Shown piece by piece: positions 57,418 through 64,000 of a stretch of 64,000 nucleotides of DNA. This DNA is from JAOSJL01 sp963704035 (GTDB lineage: Bacteria > Actinomycetota > Acidimicrobiia > IMCC26256 > JAOSJL01). Below the pieces are notes generated by a model. It saw only the letters and a list, made by a program, of their open reading frames with translations. It did not search any database and was not told the DNA's origin. How positions within the stretch are numbered: position 1 is the first letter of the stretch; every line of letters begins with the position of its first letter. Where the stretch lies: the NCBI GenBank assembly GCA_963704035.1, contig CAVPGR010000004.1, positions 1-64,000 of the forward strand. The letters run 5' to 3'. The translations under genes were made by a program, and so were the position numbers.

Positions 57418-58566
57418 ATGGCACGCTCCGACCGACCACGTGCGGACCTGGCCCGTGCCGCCACGACCGTCCTGGGATCCGGAGACGGAGTCGGCTATGT
57501 GCGCGCCCCCGGGCGCGTCAACCTCATGGGCGACCACACGGACTACAACGCGGGGCTTGTGCTCCCCGCGGCGATCGACCGGGAGGTGCTCGTGGCCTTC
57601 CGGCGAACGACCGGTGCGTTCGTCTGTGTCCGATCGTTGGATTTCGAAGGTACCGTCATCGTCCGGGCTGACGGCACCCCGGATCCCGAGAGGGACGTTC
57701 CTCCCTGGGGTGAGGCTGTCGCTGCACTCGTCCGGGCGATGTCCCTGCGCGGTCGGGCGCCGGTGGGTACGGACCTCGTGATCGGCTCCGGGATTCCGGT
57801 CGGGGCAGGTCTGTCATCGTCGGCCGCGGTGCTGGTGGGGGTGGCCACGGCTCTCGGAGCGAGCGCCGGAGACCCGCTGTCGGTCCGGGCAACGGCGCTC
57901 GCCTGTCAGGAGGCGGAAACGGTCGGGAGCGGTGTTCCCTGCGGGGTGATGGACCCGTGGGCGTCGGCCGACGGCGCGGCGGGTCACGCCCTGCTTCTCG
58001 ACTGCCGGTCGCTGGACGTCGAACGGATCCCCATGCCTGCTCAGATCGCGGTCGTGGCCATCCACTCGGGAATCTCCCGGACTCTCGCGACCGAGGGCTA
58101 CGCGACACGACGCGACGAGTGCGAGGAACTCGCACGTGACCTCGGAGTGGACACCCTGCGCGAAGCGACGGCCGAGGAGGTTGCCGACCATCCCCGAGGG
58201 CGCCACGTGGTGAGTGAGAACGCACGGGTGCAGGCGGTCGCGCGGGCGCTACGTACCGGTGACCGCCTGGCGCTCTCTTCCGCGTTCGCCGCGAGTCACG
58301 CCAGCCTGCGCGACGACTTCGAGGTTTCCACACCCGAACTCGACCTGCTGGTGAGGTGCCTTCTCGATGCAGGTGCGATCGGCGCCCGACTCACGGGTGC
58401 GGGGTTCGGTGGTTCGGTGGTCGCGCTCGCCGACGATGACCGCGCCTACCGGATGGTCGACCGGGCGTGCGCGCGCTATCGCAGCGAGACGGGGCGCGAA
58501 CCCACGGCGTTCCGGTGCCGGATCGTCGAGGGTGCGGGCGTGTTCGATCCTTTCGCCGCGGCGTAG
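57418..58566 (+). CDS. galK: Galactokinase (GHMP kinase)
   Basis: 382 residues, unbroken. Galactokinase signature APGRVNLMGDHTDYNAGLVL near 30, ATP loop GSGIPVGAGLSSSAAVLVG near 120, and C-terminal LTGAGFGGSVVALADDD near 325, the third GHMP motif. The start ATG 57418 leaves 23 residues before the sugar-binding loop. No other gal genes are adjacent, so the sugar could be another aldose, but galactose is the best guess. Confidence 0.88.
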   Translation: MARSDRPRADLARAATTVLGSGDGVGYVRAPGRVNLMGDHTDYNAGLVLPAAIDREVLVAFRRTTGAFVCVRSLDFEGTVIVRADGTPDPERDVPPWGEAVAALVRAMSLRGRAPVGTDLVIGSGIPVGAGLSSSAAVLVGVATALGASAGDPLSVRATALACQEAETVGSGVPCGVMDPWASADGAAGHALLLDCRSLDVERIPMPAQIAVVAIHSGISRTLATEGYATRRDECEELARDLGVDTLREATAEEVADHPRGRHVVSENARVQAVARALRTGDRLALSSAFAASHASLRDDFEVSTPELDLLVRCLLDAGAIGARLTGAGFGGSVVALADDDRAYRMVDRACARYRSETGREPTAFRCRIVEGAGVFDPFAAA

Positions 58567-58583
58567 CCGCCGGCCGTCTCGGC

Positions 58584-58619
58584 GCTGCCACCAGGGCTGC
58601 CACCAGGGCTGCCACGGGC
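58584..58619 (+). repeat. 12-base tandem repeat after galK
   Basis: Two exact copies of GCTGCCACCAGG (58584-58595, 58596-58607) and a third degenerate copy (to 58619) lie between the convergent galK and BtuF-like genes. Two-fold related segments can fold weakly. Short and possibly incidental. Confidence 0.8.
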
Positions 58620-58623
58620 GCTC

Positions 58624-59340
58624 TCACTCCCCCGAGAAGACACTCCTCAGCCGGCGCACTGCGTCCGGGGTGCGAGTCCCCCACCAGAAGAGATCTCGAC
58701 CGTCGACGAAGACGCGATCCACATCACCGAGCGCGTCGCCGATCTCCGCGGCGTGGACCTCGGTGAAGGGGTATGGCTCGTCGGGAAGCACGACGAGGTC
58801 CGGCTGGAGATCGGCGACCTCCTCGAGGGTGGTCTCGGGGTAACGCGCCTCGCCGGAACCGCCGACGGGTTCGAGCCCACACGCCTGTAGTACGGACGCC
58901 CCGTACGTGTCGGGCGCCAGGGTCATCCACGGTCGGCGCCAGACAGGCACGAACGCAGAACGGAGTTCCGCCACGCGCGAAGGCAGGCCACCGAGCCACT
59001 CCGCCCAGCCCGCCGAATCGAACGGCGGCGGCACCGAAACGCCGACTGCCGAGGCGAGATCGCACACGGCACGGCCGAGGTCGTCGAGATCCCGCGGCGA
59101 GATCTCGATCAGAGCGAGTCCCGCCGAACTCAGCGCCTCTGCGTCCTCGCGACGGTTCTCTTCATCGTTGACCACGACGAGATCCGGCTTCAGCGCGATC
59201 AGAGCGTCGACGTCGGGGTTCTTCGTACCGCCGACGGTCGGAATTCCGGGCTGTTCACAGAAGCGTGTGCACGCGACCGGACGGACACCGAGCGCCAGCA
59301 GGCTCTCCGTGGCCGAGGGAACGAGGGAGGCAACCCGCAC
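58624..59340 (-). CDS. BtuF-like helical-backbone metal-receptor protein without signal peptide
   Basis: 238 residues. Cobalamin/iron-siderophore binding-protein fold: RVASLVPSATESLLALGVRP at the N-terminus, ALKPDLVVVNDEENRREDAE near 55, and VDRVFVDGRDLFWWGTRTPD near the C-terminus. GVRPVACTRFCEQPG has the Cys expected near the cofactor site. No export signal, so it is probably cytoplasmic; this branch of the family often has no transporter beside it. ATG 59340. Confidence 0.85.
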   Translation of the reverse strand: MRVASLVPSATESLLALGVRPVACTRFCEQPGIPTVGGTKNPDVDALIALKPDLVVVNDEENRREDAEALSSAGLALIEISPRDLDDLGRAVCDLASAVGVSVPPPFDSAGWAEWLGGLPSRVAELRSAFVPVWRRPWMTLAPDTYGASVLQACGLEPVGGSGEARYPETTLEEVADLQPDLVVLPDEPYPFTEVHAAEIGDALGDVDRVFVDGRDLFWWGTRTPDAVRRLRSVFSGE

Positions 59341-59352
59341 GCGCGGGTGTCG

Positions 59353-60012
59353 CTACATCCGGCCGAGGAGCTCGGCCTTCTTGGCTTCGTACTCCTCAGG
59401 GGTGATGTGACCGGCGTCGCGCAACTCCGCGAGCTGTTCGATCTGATCGGGCACCGATGAACCCGGATCCGGTGACGCGCCCTGTGCAGGAGCCGGCGGT
59501 GCGACCGTCGGGTTCGCCCACGCCGCCCGGCGCTTCGCGTCCACCTCGATCTGCCGGTAGATCTCCTGCTGGACAGCGTCGGGATGCCGCACGTTCTCGA
59601 AGTGCGACTGGCCCTGGGTTCCCGCCGATTCGATGTCGAGGTCGCCCGCACCGATCATCCTGTCGACGATCGGCTGAGAGAAGTTGATGTTCGTGATGCG
59701 TTCCAACGGGATCTCGGTGCCGTGCTTGGCGAGAACACCGGTGCGAAAGATCACCCGCCGGTCGGTGACCACGAAGTGGGTGAACATCCACTCGACGTAC
59801 TTGAAGCCCAACCAGATCGCCCAGGCCAGCGCCAACGCACCGACGATGTACCAGGCGTAGTCCTGCACGGTGCCGCTGAGCTGGAACATCAGCACGAAGA
59901 GGATGGCCAGGGGGATCCCCGTGAGAATGTGGCGGGAGAAGTACCACCAGTGCGGCTTGAGGTCGAGCACGACGGTCTCGTCTTCGTTGATCAGATGCTT
60001 CGGGTAGCCCAT
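59353..60012 (-). CDS. PH-domain membrane protein with C-terminal SHOCT
   Basis: 219 residues. Two membrane helices (ILTGIPLAILFVLMFQLSG, YAWYIVGALALAWAIWLGFK) precede a bacterial PH domain (FVVTDRRVIFRTGVLAKHGT, IPLERITNINFSQPIVDRMI). A Pro/Ala linker leads to the SHOCT motif LRDAGHITPEEYEAKKAELL. Known as DUF304/bPH proteins with SHOCT; may contact membranes or other proteins. Unbroken. Confidence 0.92.
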   Translation of the reverse strand: MGYPKHLINEDETVVLDLKPHWWYFSRHILTGIPLAILFVLMFQLSGTVQDYAWYIVGALALAWAIWLGFKYVEWMFTHFVVTDRRVIFRTGVLAKHGTEIPLERITNINFSQPIVDRMIGAGDLDIESAGTQGQSHFENVRHPDAVQQEIYRQIEVDAKRRAAWANPTVAPPAPAQGASPDPGSSVPDQIEQLAELRDAGHITPEEYEAKKAELLGRM

Positions 60013-60077
60013 GGGCGTTCAGCCTACGTCCCGCGCGCGGTGCGTCGAGGTGATCAACCCGACTTGATGGGAGGCGC

Positions 60078-60437
60078 TCAGGCCCACCCCAACTCCTCGA
60101 GGTCGACCTCCGACATTCCGAAGTAGTGCCCGACCTCGTGGAGCACCGTGACGCGGACCTGGGCGGCGAGGTCCTCCTCGTCCCGGGAGAGCGAGCAGAT
60201 GGGGACGCGGAAGATCGTGATGCGATCGGGCAGCGAGGTAGTGAGCGGCGAACGATGCGCCAGCGACACGCCCTCGAAGAGCCCCAGCAACGTTCCGCTG
60301 CGCCCTTCGAGTTGCTCGGACGTGGGTCGGTCTTCGACCACGACCGCCACGTTGTCCATCTCCATGGCCAAATGCTCGGGGATGACGTCGAGAGCGTCGG
60401 CGACGAGCTCCTCGAACCGGCGCCGACTGACGAGCAC
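60078..60437 (-). CDS. Small zincin-type metallopeptidase
   Basis: 119 residues. The metal motif is HEVGHYFG in RVTVLHEVGHYFGMSEVDLE, with Glu as catalytic base. The preceding TIFRVPICSLSRDEEDLAAQ is typical of the zincin-like DUF1025 family. Substrate unknown. Ends the minus-strand run. Confidence 0.9.
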   Translation of the reverse strand: MLVSRRRFEELVADALDVIPEHLAMEMDNVAVVVEDRPTSEQLEGRSGTLLGLFEGVSLAHRSPLTTSLPDRITIFRVPICSLSRDEEDLAAQVRVTVLHEVGHYFGMSEVDLEELGWA

Positions 60438-60465
60438 CCCCGCACGCTAGTCCCGCAACTTTCTC

Positions 60466-60494
60466 TTGACGCGCGGGGCAACTGTCCGTATGTT
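60466..60494 (+). promoter_or_regulatory. Strong sigma-70-type promoter
   Basis: TTGACG (60466-60471), exactly 17 bases, then TATGTT (60489-60494). This is the best-looking promoter in the window. It would start transcription near 60501, 320 bases before the helicase start at 60822. Confidence 0.6.
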
Positions 60495-60821
60495 CGAGAA
60501 ACCGTTTCCGACGGAACGGAATTCGGGAAGGGCCGAGCGCCGAGCGCTGGCCTCTCCGGGAGACCACACCGGGTGGGAGCGGTGGCGTGCGGCGGCCGGA
60601 ATTCCCGGGCGTCGGGCGTGGGTGCCACGGAGACGCGGCACTCCGGGAAGCGAGGCCCCGAGGAGATCGGAGCTGCGAGAGCGGCGAAGACTACTCGGGG
60701 CCCTCCCGCGTCAGGCTGGTGTCGGGGCGGTGCCAGAGCGGTGCCTGAGCTGCGCCGGGTGGGGTCGGTGCCGGCACCCGGTATCGCCGTAGCCGTCACA
60801 GGAGGCCGGTAGCGTCACGTC
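60495..60821 (+). other. Noncoding, GC-rich 320-base leader or small RNA
   Basis: No credible protein is encoded: the open frames here lack protein-like composition. The stretch is rich in short complementary segments such as GCCGAGCGCC/GGC-type arms and GGTGCC/GGTGCC copies near 60660-60740. It lacks a clear U-run terminator. It is either a long 5' leader of the helicase gene or an independent RNA. Confidence 0.4.
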
Positions 60822-62948
60822 GTGGCCGCCACCGACATCGACGAACCAGGGGCCGACCGCACCGGCACCGGCGGGGCAGACGTCGACCCGTCCCAGGCAC
60901 GGGCGATCGAGGAACCGACCGTGCCGCTGGCTGTCCTGGCCGGGCCGGGGTCGGGCAAGACCCGCGTCCTGGCTCGGCGCATCGCCCACCAGGTGGCGAC
61001 GGGGCGAGCCGATTCCGAGAGGGTTCTGGCCGTCACGTTCACCCGCAAGGCGGCCGGGGAACTGAACACCCGGCTCGGGGCGACGAACGCCTGCGAGCAC
61101 GTCACCGCTGGCACCTTCCACGCCCTGTCGCTGGCCCTTCTTCGCCGCTGGTACGAAGACCGCGGTCGCGGTGTTCCCACGCTGCTCGAGCGAAAGGGTC
61201 GCATCCTCGGGCCGCTCCTCGGCGGCGGCGCCGAGGGCATCGCCGCCATCACGCCGATCGCCGCAGAGATCGAGTGGGCAAAGGCCCGCTGCGTTCCGCC
61301 CGACACCTACGTCCAGGCCGTCGATGCCGTCGAGCGCCCCACTCCGCGGCCCGCCACGGAGGTTGCCGACATCTACCGGCGCTATGAGCAGCAGAAGCGC
61401 CGTGGCGACCTCATGGACTTCGACGACCTGATCCTGCGCTGCGCGCTGCGCATGGAAAACGACCCGGACTTCGCCGCCGCGACCCGTTGGCGGTTCCGCC
61501 ACCTCTTCGTCGACGAGTTCCAGGACGTGTCCCCGGCCCAGTTCCGACTACTGCGCGCCTGGCTCGGCGACCGAACCGACCTGTTCGTCGTCGGCGACCC
61601 CGACCAGGCGATCTTCAGCTTCACCGGAGCGGACCCTTCCTACCTCCTCCACTTCGCCGACCACTTCCCGGGTGCCGTCGTCGTCAATCTGGAACACAGC
61701 TACCGCTGCCCACCCCAGATCCTCGCTCCGGCGCGCCGCCTGCTCGACGGCCCCACTCTCGACGGCCACGCTCTCGACGGCCGTGCTCCCGAGGGGCAGG
61801 CCGTTGTCCGCACACTCCGGTCGTCGGCCGACGACGGTCCCGCACCCGCACTCACCGAGTACGACGACGCGGAGGCCGAGGCCGAGGGTGTCGCCGCCTC
61901 ACTCATGGCTTCACACGGCGACGGGAGGCGATGGTCCGACCTGGCGGTCCTGTACCGCACGAACGCCCAGTCGGCTCTCTTCGAGGAAGCGTTCGCGCGG
62001 CATGGCATTCCTGTTCGTCTACGCGGTGCCCGACGTTTCCTCGAGCGTGCCGAGGTTCGAGCCGATCTGGCCCGCCTTCGTGCATCCACCGGCAGCCTCC
62101 GGGAGCGACTCGACGAGTTGGGGTCGGTCTCGTCTTCGGGCGCCCGCCGCGGAAATACCGAACGGGCCGAACACACCGAGGCGCTGATCGGCCTGGGTGG
62201 GGAGTACCTGAGGGCCGAAGGCGGCGGTGGCTCGCTCGACGGTTTCGTGGCGTTCCTCACCACCTCCCTCCAGGGTGACTCCGGAAGCGGCGAGGGCGAC
62301 GACGCCGTCGAACTCGTGACGTTCCACCGTTCGAAGGGCCTCGAATGGCACACGGTGTTCATCACGGGTGTCGAGTCCGGCTACGTGCCCATCAGCCACG
62401 CGAAGAGTCACGACGAACTGGCCGAGGAACGTCGACTCTTCTACGTCGCCTGTACTCGAGCACAGCATGCGCTACACATCACCTGGGCGACACGTCGGGC
62501 GTTCGGCACCCGGGAGGTGACCCGACGTCCGGGTCCGTTCCTCGTCGACATGGGGATCCGTCCGGGCACCCCGGGTTCGAAACGCTCCGGCTCGTCGTCG
62601 GCCGGTCGACCGCCCGCCACCCGTGTCGACGAGCTGCGAGCGGCGCTGCGCGCGGGCAACTCGAGTGGCGACCCCGACGACGACGCTCTCGCCGAAGATC
62701 TCCGGGAGTGGCGGCTGACGCGTTCTCGGGCCGCCGGCGTGCCGGCCTACGTGGTATTCGCCGACCGCACACTCGCCGAGGTCGTGGTCGACCGACCGAC
62801 CACCCATGGCGAACTACTCGCCGTGTCCGGAATCGGGCCGGTCAAGGCCGAGCGCTTCGGCCCCGAGATCCTCGACATCGTGGAGCGACACACCGGCACA
62901 AGGACGCAGACCAGCCGCCGGATCCGCGCCACGACACGAACGGGTTGA
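60822..62948 (+). CDS. UvrD/PcrA-type DNA helicase with HRDC domain
   Basis: 708 residues, unbroken. Motif Q/I: LAVLAGPGSGKTRVLARRIA near 42. Ia: VTFTRKAAGEL. II: HLFVDEFQDVSPAQF. III: LFVVGDPDQAIFSFTGADP. IV: LEHSYRCPPQILAPARR. V: LVTFHRSKGLEWHTVFI. VI: FYVACTRAQHALHITWA. A C-terminal HRDC domain is present (AGVPAYVVFADRTLAEVVVD, ELLAVSGIGPVKAERFG). A low-complexity insert with LDGPTLDGHALDGRAPEG lies between motifs IV and the 2B region. GTG start at 60822. Confidence 0.94.
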   Translation: MAATDIDEPGADRTGTGGADVDPSQARAIEEPTVPLAVLAGPGSGKTRVLARRIAHQVATGRADSERVLAVTFTRKAAGELNTRLGATNACEHVTAGTFHALSLALLRRWYEDRGRGVPTLLERKGRILGPLLGGGAEGIAAITPIAAEIEWAKARCVPPDTYVQAVDAVERPTPRPATEVADIYRRYEQQKRRGDLMDFDDLILRCALRMENDPDFAAATRWRFRHLFVDEFQDVSPAQFRLLRAWLGDRTDLFVVGDPDQAIFSFTGADPSYLLHFADHFPGAVVVNLEHSYRCPPQILAPARRLLDGPTLDGHALDGRAPEGQAVVRTLRSSADDGPAPALTEYDDAEAEAEGVAASLMASHGDGRRWSDLAVLYRTNAQSALFEEAFARHGIPVRLRGARRFLERAEVRADLARLRASTGSLRERLDELGSVSSSGARRGNTERAEHTEALIGLGGEYLRAEGGGGSLDGFVAFLTTSLQGDSGSGEGDDAVELVTFHRSKGLEWHTVFITGVESGYVPISHAKSHDELAEERRLFYVACTRAQHALHITWATRRAFGTREVTRRPGPFLVDMGIRPGTPGSKRSGSSSAGRPPATRVDELRAALRAGNSSGDPDDDALAEDLREWRLTRSRAAGVPAYVVFADRTLAEVVVDRPTTHGELLAVSGIGPVKAERFGPEILDIVERHTGTRTQTSRRIRATTRTG

Positions 62949-63029
62949 CGCCGGCGCCCGGGGCGCTCAGGATGAAGACAGGTCACGTCCCTTGCCCGTG
63001 GATGTGTTCCCGAGAACTCGGGAGGATCG

Positions 63030-63335
63030 ATGAGCCGCAGAGCTGCACCGTTGTTCGCCACCGACGACGGATGGCCGTATCCCGACGGAATCGATGACGC
63101 CGCCGCTGCCGACGAGATCGACCTCGACGCCCTCGAGCTCCGCGTCGATCCTCACGCGTTCGACACCCTCGACGACACCGAACGCCAGGTCGTGCGCGGG
63201 CGCTTCGGACTCGACGGGGCCGATCCCCGAACCATGAAGGAGCTGTCCCACGACCTGGGATGCACGCACGCCGAGGTACGCGAGATCCTGGGAAGCGGGA
63301 TCGAGAAGCTGCGGTCACGCATCATCACTGCGTAG
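63030..63335 (+). CDS. Small sigma-70 region-4-like protein
   Basis: 101 residues. After an acidic N-terminus (DDAAAADEIDLDALELRVDP), the C-terminal half reads FDTLDDTERQVVRGRFGLDG, TMKELSHDLGCTHAEVREIL and SGIEKLRSRI. This is a sigma-factor region 4 helix-turn-helix (-35 reader) without region 2. May be a regulator or an anti-/co-sigma element. Its end overlaps the convergent thermonuclease by eleven bases. Confidence 0.85.
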   Translation: MSRRAAPLFATDDGWPYPDGIDDAAAADEIDLDALELRVDPHAFDTLDDTERQVVRGRFGLDGADPRTMKELSHDLGCTHAEVREILGSGIEKLRSRIITA

Positions 63336-63822
63336 ACGCGCAGGCGGACCACAGGCCGCGCTGAGCGGAACGGGCGTCGAGCTCAGCCCGCAGCAGAGAG
63401 CGGCCGTAACGATCGTTGGGCGGGATGATCAGCAGGGTGGCGTATCCCTCGCGCAGAAGCGTCTCGTTGAAGTGCTCCCCGTCGACCGTGACGTAGGCGA
63501 GACGTCGGTCGTAGCGGTCCCGGACTTCCACGTCGGTCTCGAGGACCACCTCCCGGCCGGCTAGTCGTGATGCGGTAAAGGTCGCAGCTTCCGGGCCGAA
63601 GCAGCCCACGGGACGGTCGGGGTGTTTGGTTTCGGGAGTGTCGACACCGAGAAGCCGCACGGTGTCGGACTCCCCCTCACGGGTGACCGCGATCGTGTCG
63701 CCATCGACAACCTCTGTCACCGTCCATGTCGTGTCGCCGCGACTCGGGGACATCAGTCGCCACCCCCCGAGCAGGGCGGTGGCCACCAGGGCCACGAGCA
63801 CCGCGGCCCGGGTTCGAGCCAC
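63325..63822 (-). CDS. Thermonuclease-family (SNase) protein, secreted or membrane-anchored
   Basis: 165 residues. Signal/anchor segment RAAVLVALVATALLGGWRLM. Staphylococcal-nuclease core: VTEVVDGDTIAVTREGES, TVRLLGVDTPETKHPD (Arg and Asp/Glu of the site) and VEVRDRYDRRLAYVTVDGEH (Arg). Ends WSACASTQ. Cuts nucleic acids outside the cytoplasm. Normal length for the single-domain form. Confidence 0.92.
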   Translation of the reverse strand: MARTRAAVLVALVATALLGGWRLMSPSRGDTTWTVTEVVDGDTIAVTREGESDTVRLLGVDTPETKHPDRPVGCFGPEAATFTASRLAGREVVLETDVEVRDRYDRRLAYVTVDGEHFNETLLREGYATLLIIPPNDRYGRSLLRAELDARSAQRGLWSACASTQ

Positions 63823-63904
63823 GGCCGGAGCGTACCGACCCGTGTTCGGTCCGAAAAGGGGAAATCCCGAGGGACCGGGACCAGCGTCATTAGGGTGGAC
63901 ACGC

Positions 63905-64000
63905 TATGGGTCGCAGAACACGGCGCGTTGTGCTGCTCCTGGTCGTGGTTGCCGTCGTCGCCGCCCCCTTGCTCTTCGTACTCCGGGCCAAACCTCAGCT
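63905..64000 (+). CDS. Start of a membrane-anchored protein, cut by window edge
   Basis: From ATG 63905 the frame reads MGRRTRRVVLLLVVVAVVAA then PLLFVLRAKPQL: basic residues plus one long hydrophobic segment, a signal anchor. Only 32 residues are visible, so no family can be given. A CATTAGGGT stretch 17-9 bases upstream could be part of a -10 element. Confidence 0.6.

Noticed and set aside
60466..60792. Plus-strand ORF of 108 codons after the promoter
   Set aside because: Arg/Gly-rich, no start site with a ribosome-binding sequence and no recognisable protein pattern.
1..64000. tRNA, rRNA or tmRNA genes
   Set aside because: I looked for GGTTCGAA-type loops and rRNA landmarks in the intergenic stretches and found none; the GGGTTCGAA near 62573 is inside the helicase gene.

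Overview
The window is a join of two unrelated genomes. Positions 1 to about 30,375 look planctomycete: interspersed palindromes of the GGGCCGTTGGCCC type, DUF4159 and LptD-like proteins, a secreted VPVxxCR repeat protein, HEAT-repeat proteins and a BRCT-MerR-TPR protein. From about 30,376 to 64,000 the sequence looks like a high-GC actinobacterium, most probably Acidimicrobiia: coaD, DUF177, rpmF, plsX, acpP, rnc, mutM, acyP and smc in a familiar chromosomal order, GTP-type PEP carboxykinase, FakA-like kinase, PAC2, DUF6159 and SHOCT proteins. The join falls inside two genes on the same strand: the N-terminal third of SMC runs directly into the C-terminal part of a DUF4159 protein. I read this as an assembly chimera, so the halves should be interpreted separately.

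Most large genes in both halves are broken by single-base insertions or deletions while the protein stays recognisable across the break. That pattern fits residual long-read error better than gene decay. Coordinates below span the reconstructed genes, and the breaks are listed.

Planctomycete half. 1-11,353 (minus strand) is a phage late operon, read from the high coordinate down: permuted NlpC/P60-like hydrolase, trypsin-like secreted protease with a membrane segment, unknown structural protein, small holin-like protein, ParB-like protein, an ABC-ATPase fused to a GNAT acetyltransferase, small and large terminase, portal, prohead protease, decoration protein and major capsid protein (cut by the window edge). 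A strong terminator shields the operon from upstream. 11.5-13.5 kb is an IS4-family element in a field of palindromes. 13.4-17.5 kb holds an HD hydrolase, an EEP-fold nuclease/phosphatase, MoaB, a HEAT protein and a CoA-binding protein. 17.7-30.4 kb holds a polytopic membrane protein, the BRCT-MerR-TPR protein, the VPVxxCR repeat protein, a membrane HEAT protein, a lipoate ligase-like protein, an LptD-like outer-membrane protein, a GT39-like glycosyltransferase and the DUF4159 remnant.

Actinobacterial half. 30.4-41.0 kb is a minus-strand housekeeping run (smc to the FakA-like kinase). rpmB and a small cold-shock-like protein point the other way. 41.7-47.3 kb is the most unusual part: four tandem, near-abutting genes for large secreted paralogues, each with a signal peptide, two homologous cysteine-containing repeats, a Pro/Gly linker and an LPATG-type cell-wall sorting signal. 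They look like a co-translated surface-protein operon of a family I do not recognise. 47.4-64.0 kb carries pckG, an Lrp-type sensor domain, ddl, a NarL-type response regulator facing a multi-PAS hybrid histidine kinase, PAC2, DUF4202, DUF6159, galactokinase, a BtuF-like binding protein, a PH-SHOCT protein, a zincin, a UvrD-HRDC helicase, a sigma region-4 protein and a thermonuclease. I see no rRNA, tRNA or CRISPR array.
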